64,000 bases of DNA from Gari tellinella (lineage: Eukaryota; Mollusca; Bivalvia; Cardiida; Psammobiidae): the NCBI GenBank assembly GCA_922989275.2, contig OV277869.1:24066189-24130188 (forward strand), read 5' to 3'. Both the position numbers and the translations under genes were made by a program. Positions 1 through 9,205 of the stretch are shown one piece after another. Positions within the stretch are counted from its first letter, which is position 1; every line of letters starts with the position of its first letter. Under the pieces are notes generated by a model. That model saw nothing but the letters and a program-made list of their open reading frames with translations, had not been told where the DNA came from and did no database searches.

Positions 1-352
1 AGTCTGTGGGCCGTAGAACAACGTTTGTCGCACCGAGGACAAAGGTGATATGTCAGGCAGGTAGTCTCATTATTGCAACCTTTTTCGTGTCGAATCATGT
101 TGCTGCGATACCCGAAGACTTTCTGGCATTTGGAACATGAAAAGGTTTTATTGTTGGCTTCATTTTGGGGAGGCAGAGGTCGTGGCCTTGGCAAGAGCGC
201 TGGTGTCGATTTTTGCTGGAGGCATAACTGAATCTTTTGGAGCAGAGGGGGCATACAAAACTTTCACTGCCATGCGTGGCCTTTTGGTGTTGTAATAAGC
301 TGGATTTAGCCGTGAAAGACTTGTGGCACTCATCGCAGGTGAAGTCAACTCT
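1..352 (-). CDS. C2H2/C2HC zinc-finger protein, internal/3' exon, frame-broken and cut by window edge
   Basis: Likely nucleic-acid-binding zinc-finger protein, probably nuclear; no orthologue recognised. The exon begins after a TTTTCAG acceptor (AG at 353-354). It first encodes a C2H2 finger (C-x2-C-x12-H-x4-H, starting CDECHKSF), then a C2HC finger (CPLCSKRF...HQRSC). That frame stops at 95-97 soon after. A second frame, open across the same stretch, carries a proper finger linker (KTFSCSKCQKVF), another C-x2-C...H-x4-C finger and the start of a fourth (CPRCDKRC) that runs off the left edge. The switch falls around a CCCCAAAA run on the minus strand near 165-175 and equals one missing base. 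Either the gene is broken or the assembly has a homopolymer error. The finger calls are direct observation; the function is inferred from the family. Confidence 0.72.
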
Positions 353-808
353 CTGAAAAGACAGAGACATGTGTAATAATAGTTTGCTTGTTTTCTTTAA
401 TAAATATTGAGAGACTAGAGAGATGAAAAAATCTAATATGTATACTGCCTTCGTGACACAAAGCGTCTGTTTTTACAAACACAGCATTCATTTTTTTTAA
501 AAACGGCTACATACAAACACCAACGTGTTGGTTAGAGTGTCGTTCTAACATGATTACGTTCATCTTCATAGACGTTCCGTATAATACGTAGTTTGGTCAT
601 TTTAAATAGTTACAATAAATAATATATCCTCATCTCCAGCTGGATGTCGCTGACATACGGTTAGGGGCAATATCGAGCGCATTGTTAGTTCAATTGTCAG
701 TTTATGATACTTTGCTCTTAAACAGTGGAGTGTTTTCTTACAATAATACCACGGTTTTATGTATAAACAGTTTCACAAGTTCAACAAAATAGTGCCGAGT
801 ATGCTTAC

Positions 809-907
809 ATTTAGTGATTGGTGTTCTGCAGTTTTATCTTCCATAGCCTGATGTAGACGAGGGTCTTCAATGTGCTGACCTTGGTGAGCGTTATCTCCAG
901 ACTGAAT
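809..907 (-). CDS. Upstream exon of the zinc-finger gene
   Basis: A 99-nt open exon with a TTTTAG acceptor (AG at 908-909) and a GTAAGC donor (GT at 807-808). It encodes 33 polar residues (IQSGDNAHQGQ...) and joins in phase 0 to the finger exon at 352. No domain is visible, as expected for the linker ahead of a finger block. A partial copy of this exon and its donor lies at 1091-1264. Exons further 5' were not found. Confidence 0.6.
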
Positions 908-1078
908 CTAAAATGATAAAAGGGTCTGTTTTATAGAAGTGGACTCCAATCAACCGAAGGGGTTATTGTCTTTCCTTTACGTGTCTGAACTACCGTGCTA
1001 TAAAAGAAAATTAATAGGACGCTCCTAGGAAAGTGGGGTCGTATTTAGACTGATTTATTATATAAAAGATCGTGAAAA

Positions 1079-1264
1079 TTTTTTTTTTTTGATACTTTGG
1101 TCTTAAACAGTGGAGTATTTTCTTACAATAATACCACGGTTTTATGTATAAACAGTTTCAACAAAATAGTGCTGAGTATGCTTACATTTAGTGATTGGTG
1201 TTCTGCAGTTTTATCTTCCATAGCCTGATGTAGACGAGGGTCTTCAATGTGCTGACCTTGGTGA
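1079..1264 (-). repeat. Truncated copy of exon 809-907 plus donor and intron, ending in oligo(A)
   Basis: Positions 1091-1264 repeat 706-887 with few changes and one small deletion. The copy keeps 79 of the exon's 99 nt and its donor but lacks the first 20 nt and the acceptor. Read on the minus strand it follows directly on the SINE at 1265-1545 and ends in 12 A (1079-1090). Confidence 0.85.
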
Positions 1265-1545
1265 TTTGATTTTGATTTGTTTTTGATTTTACGTCGCTTT
1301 CAACAGTATTTCAGCCATATCGCGACGTCCAGCTAATTATAGGTGGAGGAAGACCGCAGAAGCCCTTTATGCACTGTTTTAGGCACAAATCGGCAACTGG
1401 GTAGAACCACCGACCTTCCGCAAGCCAGCTGGAAGGCTTCCTCCCGTGAAAAATCCGAACAATCCCTACTGGGATTCGAACTCACAGCGGTGAGGAGCTT
1501 AGTGATGTAAGTCACAGTGATTATACCACTAGGCCATTAAGCAAT
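1265..1545 (-). mobile_element. tRNA-derived SINE with conserved central domain
   Basis: On the minus strand it starts with a tRNA-like head: A-box-like TGGCCTAGTGG and B-box GTTCGAATCCC. A central part (CTTCCAGCTGGCTTGCGGAAG followed by GTCGGTGGTTCTACCCA) resembles the conserved domain of mollusc SINEs. The tail is rich in CAAAA/AAATC. A free-standing tRNA gene is excluded because the head lacks a closed cloverleaf. Exact family not assigned. Confidence 0.75.
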
Positions 1546-1557
1546 AACCTGTCTTAA

Positions 1558-1784
1558 CCCATTGTATGCTAGGTAATATTTGGCGGCCATTTTAAAGTGT
1601 CGTCTGCAGCGGGTATAACTCAAATATTTGCAAAAGATTTTAGCAGTTTCTGATAGAATATTGAACTTGCTGTAAACAGTTTTGATCTCAGATCAGGCCC
1701 CACAATGTGGGGCCTGATCTGAGATTAAAACTGTTTGCCTAGGCTAAAACTGTTTACCTCAAAGTGTATCCCGCATAAAAAGGG
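1558..1784. mobile_element. TTAA-flanked hairpin MITE
   Basis: Flanked by TTAA at 1554-1557 and 1785-1788, with ends starting CCCATTGTATGC and ending GCATAAAAAGGG. The core 1675-1745 is a long inverted repeat around CCCCACANTGTGGGG. It carries no coding sequence. The TTAA target and CCC ends fit piggyBac-type MITEs. Confidence 0.65.
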
Positions 1785-1855
1785 TTAAACTACTGCACGA
1801 TTAATCAAATTTCTTCAGCCACTAAAAAACCTCTCTGATCAAGAAACACCTATAA

Positions 1856-2012
1856 CCAATTACCCTATAAATATGCTTTTAATTTATTTTTCCACCAAAG
1901 AAAATAATTTAGTTCCATTTTATAGCTTAAAGCAGGTCGAAAGTAAAGCAAAATATTCTGCTTTACTTTCAAACTGCTTTAAGTGGTAATCTTGTCTTTA
2001 CAGGGTAACAGG
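1856..2012 (-). mobile_element. Family A MITE, shortened copy
   Basis: Family A is the main MITE of the window. Its ends are TTAA + CCCATTACCCCATA, and its centre is an inverted repeat of the motif AAGCAGGTTGAAAGTAAAGC. This copy keeps the core at 1929-1981 and one degenerate end. Confidence 0.6.
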
Positions 2013-2145
2013 TTAACCCTTTACTCGATAGCCTTTTTCTAGTGTTAAAGACAGGTGACTATTTAAAGCAATTTGAAAGTAAAGCAGACTCCTTAAGGTA
2101 TATTCTGCTTTACTTTCAGCCTGCTTTAAGGATCCATCTGCTAGA

Positions 2146-2968
2146 AAATACAATTCAATAAAAGCTTATGATCCGGTGACCGTGAAATGATCCTTGACAA
2201 TATATTCGGAATCTTTTCTAAGTCCAAATCAGGTCACGGTCAAGATGCATGGGTACATTAAGTGAAAAGGTAATCAGGTCCAAAGCAACAACAGTTTAAT
2301 GTAGTTAACCAAGAAATAACCCTTTACAATATTCTAAGGTCAAGGTCAAAGTAAAAGTCAAGGTTGGGTAATATAAGTAGGTTGGTAGTGGTCCAGGGGA
2401 ACAACTGTATAAGTATCAAAGCATTGCAGCCAGTAAGTGTTGACCCTTGATTAACCCTTTGAACCCTAGTCCTGCAAATAGGCGTCCTTTTCAAACAGTA
2501 TACATGTGAAAAGTGCACTTGTCCTATGCAAACAGTGGATACCCAGATCAAAGGGCTCCTTACGGAGCACTCTGATCTGGGTATTCACTGTTTGTCATAA
2601 TGCAAAACATTGACAAAAACAACCCTTAAAAGACAGAAATGGACTAGACTCAAATGGAAACGGGGATTGTCCATTTAATGTATCGGGGAGGAAAGAGTTA
2701 AAACAGTAAAATCTAGTAAATCAAGAAATAACCCATTTACAATTATTCTAAGTCCAAATTAGGCCAAGGTCAAATGTAGTTGGGTGATATTGGTGGAAAG
2801 GGAATGGTCCAAGGCAACAACTGTATATGTATCCAAGTAGTTGAGTGAGCAATGTTGATGCTCGATGAAACGGTAAAATCAAGTTAACCTTGTTACTGAC
2901 AGACGCATGGACGGACAGGACAATCTCTACATGCATCCGCGTCTATAGATGCCTGGGGCATAAAAAAG
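2146..2968 (-). mobile_element. Family I element (pearl/Helentron-like), with nested MITE
   Basis: Contains degenerate repeats of a unit with TAAGTCCAAATTAGGCCAAG and GGTAAAATCAAGTT, then a block GGACGGACAGGACAA and an end TGCCTGGGGCATAAAAA. The same unit recurs at 60986-61467. Tandem cores plus a small 3' hairpin resemble pearl elements of bivalves; assignment is by structure only. Confidence 0.5.
2456..2697 (-). mobile_element. Family B MITE
   Basis: Family B has TTAA targets, ends like CCCTTTCCTCCCTGAAA and a core inverted repeat around GACCCTGATCAGAGGGCTCC. This copy is bounded by TTAA at 2452-2455 and 2698-2701 and sits inside the family I element. Confidence 0.75.
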
Positions 2969-3090
2969 TATTTCTTATGAATGATATATATTAATGACTT
3001 TATAAATTAGAATTATTTTCTACAGTGGAAGAATAAATAAAAGGCGTGTCTATGGAGTAAAGGGTTAAATAAAAACATTTTTCTCTTTCA

Positions 3091-3294
3091 CAAGGCCATA
3101 AGTTGATCATTAAAAATCCTAAGATTTCCAAATTTTCTATTTTTCAAGCGTGATTACTTGAAGCAGGTTGAACGTGAAGCAGAATGCACCTGAGGGCACA
3201 TCCTGCTTTACTTTCAGCCTGTTTCGAGCTACCACCTGATAGGATAAAAGTCCGAAGATTTTGGTAAAAAAAAACCAGGGAAATGGCAGCCTTG
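3091..3294 (-). mobile_element. Family F (hAT-like) MITE with family A core
   Basis: Its ends match the CAGGGCTGCCATTTC and CAAGGCCATAAGTTG type seen at 11796-12166 and 51032-51285. A family A hairpin core fills 3160-3235, the same arrangement as the 51-kb copy. Confidence 0.55.
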
Positions 3295-3545
3295 TTTTCA
3301 GGAAAGGTGAGATTTTTAGATGTTCTACTGTATTGCCTTGACACAGCATTAAAATGGGTAGAGAAGCAAAGGTCATAGGAAACACAACACATTTATCTTT
3401 GAAAAAATTACTGCTTTATCTTAATAAACTGTTAGAAAAATAAACAGCAACATGCAATAATAGCTGCACAAATTTCTAATGATTTTCACTATACAAACAC
3501 CTATGTTATAGGTTTTCATCCTACTGTCTACATTGGTCCTTTTAA

Positions 3546-3749
3546 CCCATTGCCTCATAGCCCATTTCTAGTATTGAAGATATGTGACTGCTTAAAGCAG
3601 GTTACTTTCAGCCTGCTTTAAGCTATCATCTGCTAGAATTTAGAAAATATTTCTTCTGATACATATTTGTGACTGTATAAATTGGAACTTTTTTCTTTAA
3701 TGGAAGAATAAATTGAATGCGCTAAAAAGTGCTTCCATGGGGGAAAGGG
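3546..3749 (+). mobile_element. Family A MITE with shortened hairpin
   Basis: TTAA at both borders. The hairpin is reduced to AAGCAGGTTACTTTCAGCCTGC; the right arm (TGACTGTATAAATTGGAA...GGGGAAAGGG) is complete. Confidence 0.7.
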
Positions 3750-4532
3750 TTAATACTGCAGACCTGTATTGAAGATCATTGCACACAGTTTTAATCCAGA
3801 TAAACCCAGACAAAATGAGGACCTAATCAGGATCTAAACTGTTTGTTATCTGGATCCTGTTTCTATAAATATAAAGAAATGGGAACCAATTTTAGAGGTT
3901 TAGCAGATGGTATTTTCAGCACACAACAATGACACATTGTAACTGACACATGCTGAAAATACCATCCGATCAGGGTCTCTGCTGTTTTCTCATAAGATCT
4001 GTCTAACAAACTCTGTCCTCGGGATTCCTGATAGTCAATGTGATAGTTCAGATGATACAGGTTTGTAGTGGGTACTCAAAAACCTTAATCTGGAAAACAG
4101 GTCAGACAAGAGGTAAAACATTATGGCTGACAACGTCGATAACAGAAACCAGTAGCGTGTTCAATTACCATTGTTTGCTGTTTAGGCTAGCAGTTTGTGC
4201 CCCGTGTGAAGCGTGCAGAGTACAGTAGAGAAAACGTTTTCTTTCCAAATAACCCCGGTTACGCTGAAACTATTATTTTCCTTGCAAACAGTTTGGAGCC
4301 AGATCAGACGCCGGGTAACCCAAACTGTTTGCCACTCAGATTAAAACTGGTAGTCAGAATTGTCAAAATGTTGTCAATATCTATGTCATTGCAATGCGTT
4401 TGCATTTGAACGAAATAATTACGTTTTCTCCACTGTATTTCAGACTGGTAGCCAACTCGCAATCGATGGCTATTGACAGCAGTCAATTTCTTTACTGAAC
4501 TCATCACAGAAGAGTTTGTCTGGTTATTTGCA

Positions 4533-4767
4533 TTTCACCACATTACTCCATAGATACTCATTTATACGCAAGTAATTTATTACCCCACTGAAGACAATAG
4601 TTGCAATTTATACATTATATGAAATAATATCTATATTCTAGCAGATGGTAGCTTATTACAGGCTGAAAGTAAAACAGAATATGCCTTGAGGTACATTCTG
4701 CTTTACTTTCAACCTGCTATAAGAAGTCACCTCTCTTTAAAACTAGAAAAAGACTAGAGTAAAGAGT
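4533..4767 (-). mobile_element. Family A MITE
   Basis: Reverse orientation, hairpin core 4656-4723, TTAA at the right border (4767-4770); left border approximate. Confidence 0.65.
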
Positions 4768-4807
4768 TAAGACAGACACAATGCATTTCCAGGTCTACCG
4801 ACTGTCA

Positions 4808-5083
4808 TCAAACATCAAGTTATAATTTCTGTTCAATACCATAATTTGCACAAAACATCAAGTTACAATTTCTGCTAAATAACATAATTTGCACCAAAAA
4901 TCAAGTTACAATTTCTGCTAAATAACATAATTTGCTCCAAACATTCAAGTTACACTTTCTGTTCAATAACATAATTTGCACCAACAATCAAGTTACAATT
5001 TCTGTTCTATAACATAATTTTCTATCTTTGCAAATAACTTAACATGACAAGTTAACATTCTGTTCAATAACATAATTAGCAAT
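4808..5083. repeat. Minisatellite, unit about 55 bp
   Basis: About five units built on ATCAAGTTACAATTTCTG and AATAACATAATTTGCAC, with drift toward the right end. Noncoding. Confidence 0.75.
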
Positions 5084-5129
5084 CAATGAAAAATGAAACA
5101 TTCATTGATTACAGTCAAACTAGTGTTAA

Positions 5130-5342
5130 CCCGTTTCCAACAAATACATCTTTTAAACGCCTTTCATTTACTCCTACACTGAAGAAAATAGTTCCACTCT
5201 TTACCGGTACATTCATGAATATGAACAATAAGAAATATTTCTATATTCTAGTAGACGGTAGCTTAAAGCACCATAAGGCACATGCTGCTTAACTTTCAAC
5301 CTGGGTTAAGTGGTCACCTGGAAGAGCTACAGGAGCTCTATG
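5130..5342 (-). mobile_element. Degenerate family A MITE
   Basis: TTAA at 5126-5129 and 5343-5346; the hairpin core is eroded to about 5268-5313. Confidence 0.55.
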
Positions 5343-5350
5343 TTAACATT

Positions 5351-5546
5351 TACAGTCAAACTTCGATATCTCGAACTCGGTTGAATCATACATACCCGTA
5401 TTTCAAAGTTAGAACGTGGCTTAGCCACGTTTTAACTTTGAAATATGGGTATGTTCGACTTAACCGAGCATGAAATAATGCAGTTAATGTGTCGAAAATC
5501 GGATAGTTCGAGTTAAGCGAGTTCGAGATATCGATGTTCGACTGTA
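5351..5546. mobile_element. Family G MITE, TA target, Tc1/mariner-type ends
   Basis: Inverted ends TACAGTCAAACTTCGATATC and GATATCGATGTTCGACTGTA. The internal inverted repeat ACCCGTATTTCAAAGTT / AACTTTGAAATATGGGT surrounds a small CGTGGCTTAGCCACG hairpin. A second partial copy lies at 30520-30686. Confidence 0.75.
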
Positions 5547-5807
5547 TCTTTAAGCAGCCACCTGTATTAAAAACAAAAACTTAACTTCATCTAGTGGTCT
5601 TAATAGAAGGGTTCTTCTGTACATAGTACTTCAATGTTGATTATGGGTTACTCCTTAAAGCGTTATGAAAACAAAGCATGAACCTTCTGCTTTATTTTTA
5701 TCTTTACTTTAAAATGCCACCTTTATAACACATCAGCGAATTCTTATTTGAGTAACAATAAAACAACATAGTTCTTCCTAAGAAGGTTCTCTTGAGGAAA
5801 GGGTTCA

Positions 5808-6050
5808 CCCTTTACCACATAGCCTGTTTCAAATCTTGAAGACAGGTGGCCACTTAAAGCAGGTTGAAAGTAAAGCAGAATGCGTCTTCATGCACATTCT
5901 GCTTTACTTTCAACCTGCTTTAAGCTACAATCTGCTTGAATAAAGAAAGTATTTCTTATGGTACATATTTATGACTGTATAAACTCGAACTATTTCTTCA
6001 GTGGAGGAATAAATTGAATGCGGTAAAAGGCACTTCTATTGGGGAAAGGG
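5808..6050 (+). mobile_element. Family A MITE
   Basis: Near-complete copy. Hairpin 5856-5927, right TTAA at 6051-6054, left border degenerate TTCA. Confidence 0.7.
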
Positions 6051-6075
6051 TTAACACAAGGACATGTTTGGCTGT

Positions 6076-6595
6076 ACTGAAAATAACCTTTTTGTTATAT
6101 GATTGACTAGGACAAATCATGAATAACATTGTAGCAAATGAACAAATGAAAACTTAAAACCAACTTTGCTGTACTGAAAAGAATATGACAAGTGATTGAC
6201 CAGAACAAGCACTGAACACTTTGTGGCAAATAAACAAATGAAAACTTAACTCTTTCAACACTAAGTATCTCTTGAGGGATATTAGGTTCCCTCATGGATC
6301 CTTTTAGTTACCAAAACATAAACCAATCTACTTTGAATTCTGGGAAGTTTAGTAAAAACTGCTTTAAATTAGCAAACAGTGTAGACCCTGATCAGAGGGC
6401 TCCTTAAGGAGCCCTCTGATCTGGGTCTACACTGTTTGCAACTGTAATGAATATATTTGAAACAGGTCCATGGTGTTGAAAAACTTAAAACAAATTGTGC
6501 TGTACTGAAAAGAATATGACAAGTGATTAACCAGAACAAGCATTGAACACTTTGTGGTAAATAAACACATACAAACTCTTGAATCTCTGAAACTA
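6076..6595. repeat. Direct repeats of about 95 bp split by a MITE
   Basis: Three copies of a unit with GCTGTACTGAAAAGAATATG and AACACTTTGTGGCAAATAA (about 6076-6150, 6165-6250, 6490-6580). A TTAA-bounded family B-like element separates the last two. Confidence 0.6.
6251..6483. mobile_element. Family B-like MITE
   Basis: TTAA at 6247-6250 and 6484-6487, ends CTCTTTCAACAC and GTGTTGAAAAA, family B hairpin 6374-6440. Confidence 0.65.
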
Positions 6596-6597
6596 AA

Positions 6598-6967
6598 TAC
6601 AGTGTTCCCTCTCTACAAGAACACCCAATGGGAGACAAATATTGTGTGTGTTGTTCAGAGGGAGTTGTTAAAGGGATGGAAAATTAATACCCAAAGAATT
6701 CATTTGCAAACAGTCTGAACCCAGATCAGATGCCGTGTAATGCGGCGTATCATATGAGTTCAAAGAGTTTGTCACTCACTTTTTTTTGTTTCTTCTGTCA
6801 AAATGTCCAATACAGAAATTTGAGAAAAACAACAAACAACAATTTTATGGAAACGCTATTGCAGCAGTGAAAGCGTTAGACATAATTGTATTGTTTTGCG
6901 AACAGCAGTAAGCATTGTTGTAAGGAGGGAATCGTTCGGAGGGCAATTGTATGGAGGGAGTACTGTA
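6598..6967. mobile_element. Family C MITE
   Basis: Inverted ends TACAGTGTTCCCTCTC and GAGGGAGTACTGTA. The core is a degenerate inverted repeat around CCAGATCAGATGCCG. The best copy of this family is 58147-58542. Confidence 0.65.
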
Positions 6968-7021
6968 CATGTACTGATTATAAAAAACACTTTTTTAGCT
7001 AATCAAATGGTTATAACTATA

Positions 7022-7352
7022 ATAAATAATTAGTTGAAGACTGCATTCAATAAATGCTTATGCCCCCTGTGGCATCCTTGCCAATATATTCAGGATCTTT
7101 TGGGTCCAAATTCGGTCAAGGTCAAGGAAGATAGGTGACCACTTAAAGCAGGTTGAAAGTAAAGCAGAAAGCGCCTTAAGGCACATTCTAATTTACTTTC
7201 AGCCTGCTTTAAGCTACCATCTACTAGAATTACTAGAATATATAAAATATTTCTATGGGCCATATTAAATTAATGACAGTATAAATTGTACTATTTTCTT
7301 TAGTATATGAATAAATCAAAGGCGTACAAAAGTGTATTTATCCGGTAATACG
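7022..7352. mobile_element. Family I fragment followed by family A MITE lacking its left end
   Basis: 7022-7127 matches the end of family I (CTTATGCCCCCTGTGGCATC). 7128-7352 has the family A hairpin 7143-7212 and right arm, ending near a TTAA. Confidence 0.55.
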
Positions 7353-7539
7353 TTAAAAATGCTGTCTTCTACATTGCTGAAAATTACTATCATTCTGTAT
7401 TGTTGTGAAAGTATGATGTAAGTGTCAAACATTTTGGATCCAGATGAGACATGCAATCATGTTTGGATCCAAACTGTTCAAAAACGTCATCAATAGGCAC
7501 TCTTAGGGTAAATTAAGAGTCTTGCTCCTAGAATTTTAA

Positions 7540-7990
7540 CCCTTTACTCCATAGATACAAATTGATATGCCTTTAGTTTATTCCTCCACTGAAGAAAATA
7601 GATCCACTTAATACAATCAGGAGTATGCACCGTAAGAAATATTTCTATATCTTAGCAGATGGTAGCTTAAAGCAGGCTAAAAGTAAACCAAAACGTGCCT
7701 TAAGGTGTATTCTGCTTTAGTTTCAACCTGCTCTAAGCGGTTTATTGTGTTCAAAACACAAGAGAGGCTATGGAGTACAGGGTAAAATGGACTATTCTAG
7801 TTTTCATTTTACAAATTCAAGTCTACTTGTCATCTACAAATACCATGCATGTACCTTTGTTGAGTACAATTGTCCTATTATCCTGTCGGAGCCCTCTGAT
7901 CAGGGTCTGTACTGTTTGTCATTTCGCAAAATATTGCAATCAACAACCCTAAATAGTCAAAAATAGACCACACATAATTTGAAACTGGTA
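7540..7990 (-). mobile_element. Family A MITE followed by truncated family B MITE
   Basis: 7540-7785: reverse family A, TTAA at 7536-7539, hairpin 7663-7738. 7786-7990: one half of family B, hairpin arm GGAGCCCTCTGATCAGGG. Confidence 0.6.
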
Positions 7991-8493
7991 CTGCAGCTAT
8001 TGCCCTAAAGGATCTCAGGGATGAAGGCATTTAGTCATAATTATCCAATTTTCAGGGTAAGTTTTCAATTAATTTTACAACTACATGTATTGAAAACCTG
8101 CAGTGTAGACACTGATTATATTTTTTCTACAGTTCCGGTAGGAACTCTCTGATCAGCATATACACTGTTTGCCAGGAATGTAAACTGTTAATCAGGTATG
8201 CTGGTTGCAATTTGGGATGAATATAATATCAGTGGTTATCTCATTTGGATTCAAACTTACAAAAATCATCAATAGGTGCAATAACAGTATCTTTACACTC
8301 TTCATCATGGAAGCTAGTTGGTGTATATCTTGAAACCAGTGTAGACCCTGATCAGAGAAAACCATTCTTACTACATTGCAAACAGAGTTGTAGACCAAGA
8401 CTAGCAGGCAACTGACACTCACCCATTTTATAATAATTTGGTATCTAACAGGTTTACCAGAGTAAATATTGATAAAACCCTTTCATCGAATGA

Positions 8494-8735
8494 GTTTTTC
8501 CTCCCTGAAACTTCAAATGGACGATTCCAGTTCCCAATTTAGTCTTTTTGACTATCTATGGTTGTTTGTTGACAATTTGTATTGCAATCTGACAAACGGT
8601 GCAGAACCTTATCAGAGGGCTCCTTTAGGAGCCCTCTGATGTGGATCTTCACTGTTTGCATACAACAAGGTACACTGTTTGCAAATTATGCATATACATG
8701 TATATGCATAACTAGGGTTTAATACGTTTAAGTCT
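8494..8735 (+). mobile_element. Family B MITE downstream of SMARCAL1
   Basis: Core hairpin 8595-8655 and right arm to AACTAGGGTTTAATACG. It lies just beyond the SMARCAL1 stop, so it may fall in the 3' UTR; no polyadenylation signal is evident to me. Confidence 0.65.
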
Positions 8736-8837
8736 GGTTTTCGCATGGCACAACTCTTTTTCTGTATATATATATAAATCTGTATCACAACTCTGGCTGC
8801 CAATATCCCATTGCATATAAAACCATTCATATCCCAA

Positions 8838-9205
8838 TCAACTTTTCCCTTTAGCATAAGGCGGCTTGAATGGTTCAACTTTCCGTTTCTTGACAGCTGG
8901 TATAGTCGTTTCAGTTTCACACACTGGCCATTCATCATCACTAAGCAATTCATCAAGATCGTCAAAGCCATCTAAGCTATTGAGAGTAGATTGTGTCTTA
9001 ACCTCTATTTGTTCACTAGGTTTGGATTTGTTGATACTCCTATCTGGTTTCTCTATGTTCTGATTTGTGTCAAGTTTATCAGCTGACGGACTGAAGTATT
9101 TGAACAGACCTGAGGGTTTCTTCTCTTTGGGAGGGGTTGTACGAATGTGGTTGACTACGTCCTTTACTGGAGATGTGTACTTCAGGATGCTCGACTGCTT
9201 TACAA
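8838..9205 (-). CDS. SMARCAL1: SMARCAL1 exon 15: C-terminal tail with PIP-like motifs
   Basis: A 368-nt exon, residues 868-988, stop TGA at 8838-8840. QSSILKYT (870-877) and [11 protein letters not shown] (897-907) resemble PCNA-interacting boxes. Basic end KKRKVEPF looks like a nuclear localisation signal. Confidence 0.9.

Larger units (their letters stand above)
2017..3064 (+). mobile_element. Family A MITE interrupted by a family I element
   Basis: TTAA lies on both sides (2013-2016, 3065-3068). The left half with the hairpin runs to about 2145 and the right half (TGACTTTATAAATTAGAA...GGAGTAAAGGG) resumes near 2969. The middle is a family I element that itself holds a family B MITE, so three layers are stacked here. 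Confidence 0.7.

Noticed and set aside
1440..1545. Possible tRNA gene
   Set aside because: A and B boxes are present but it is the head of a SINE with attached body and tail, without a sound cloverleaf.
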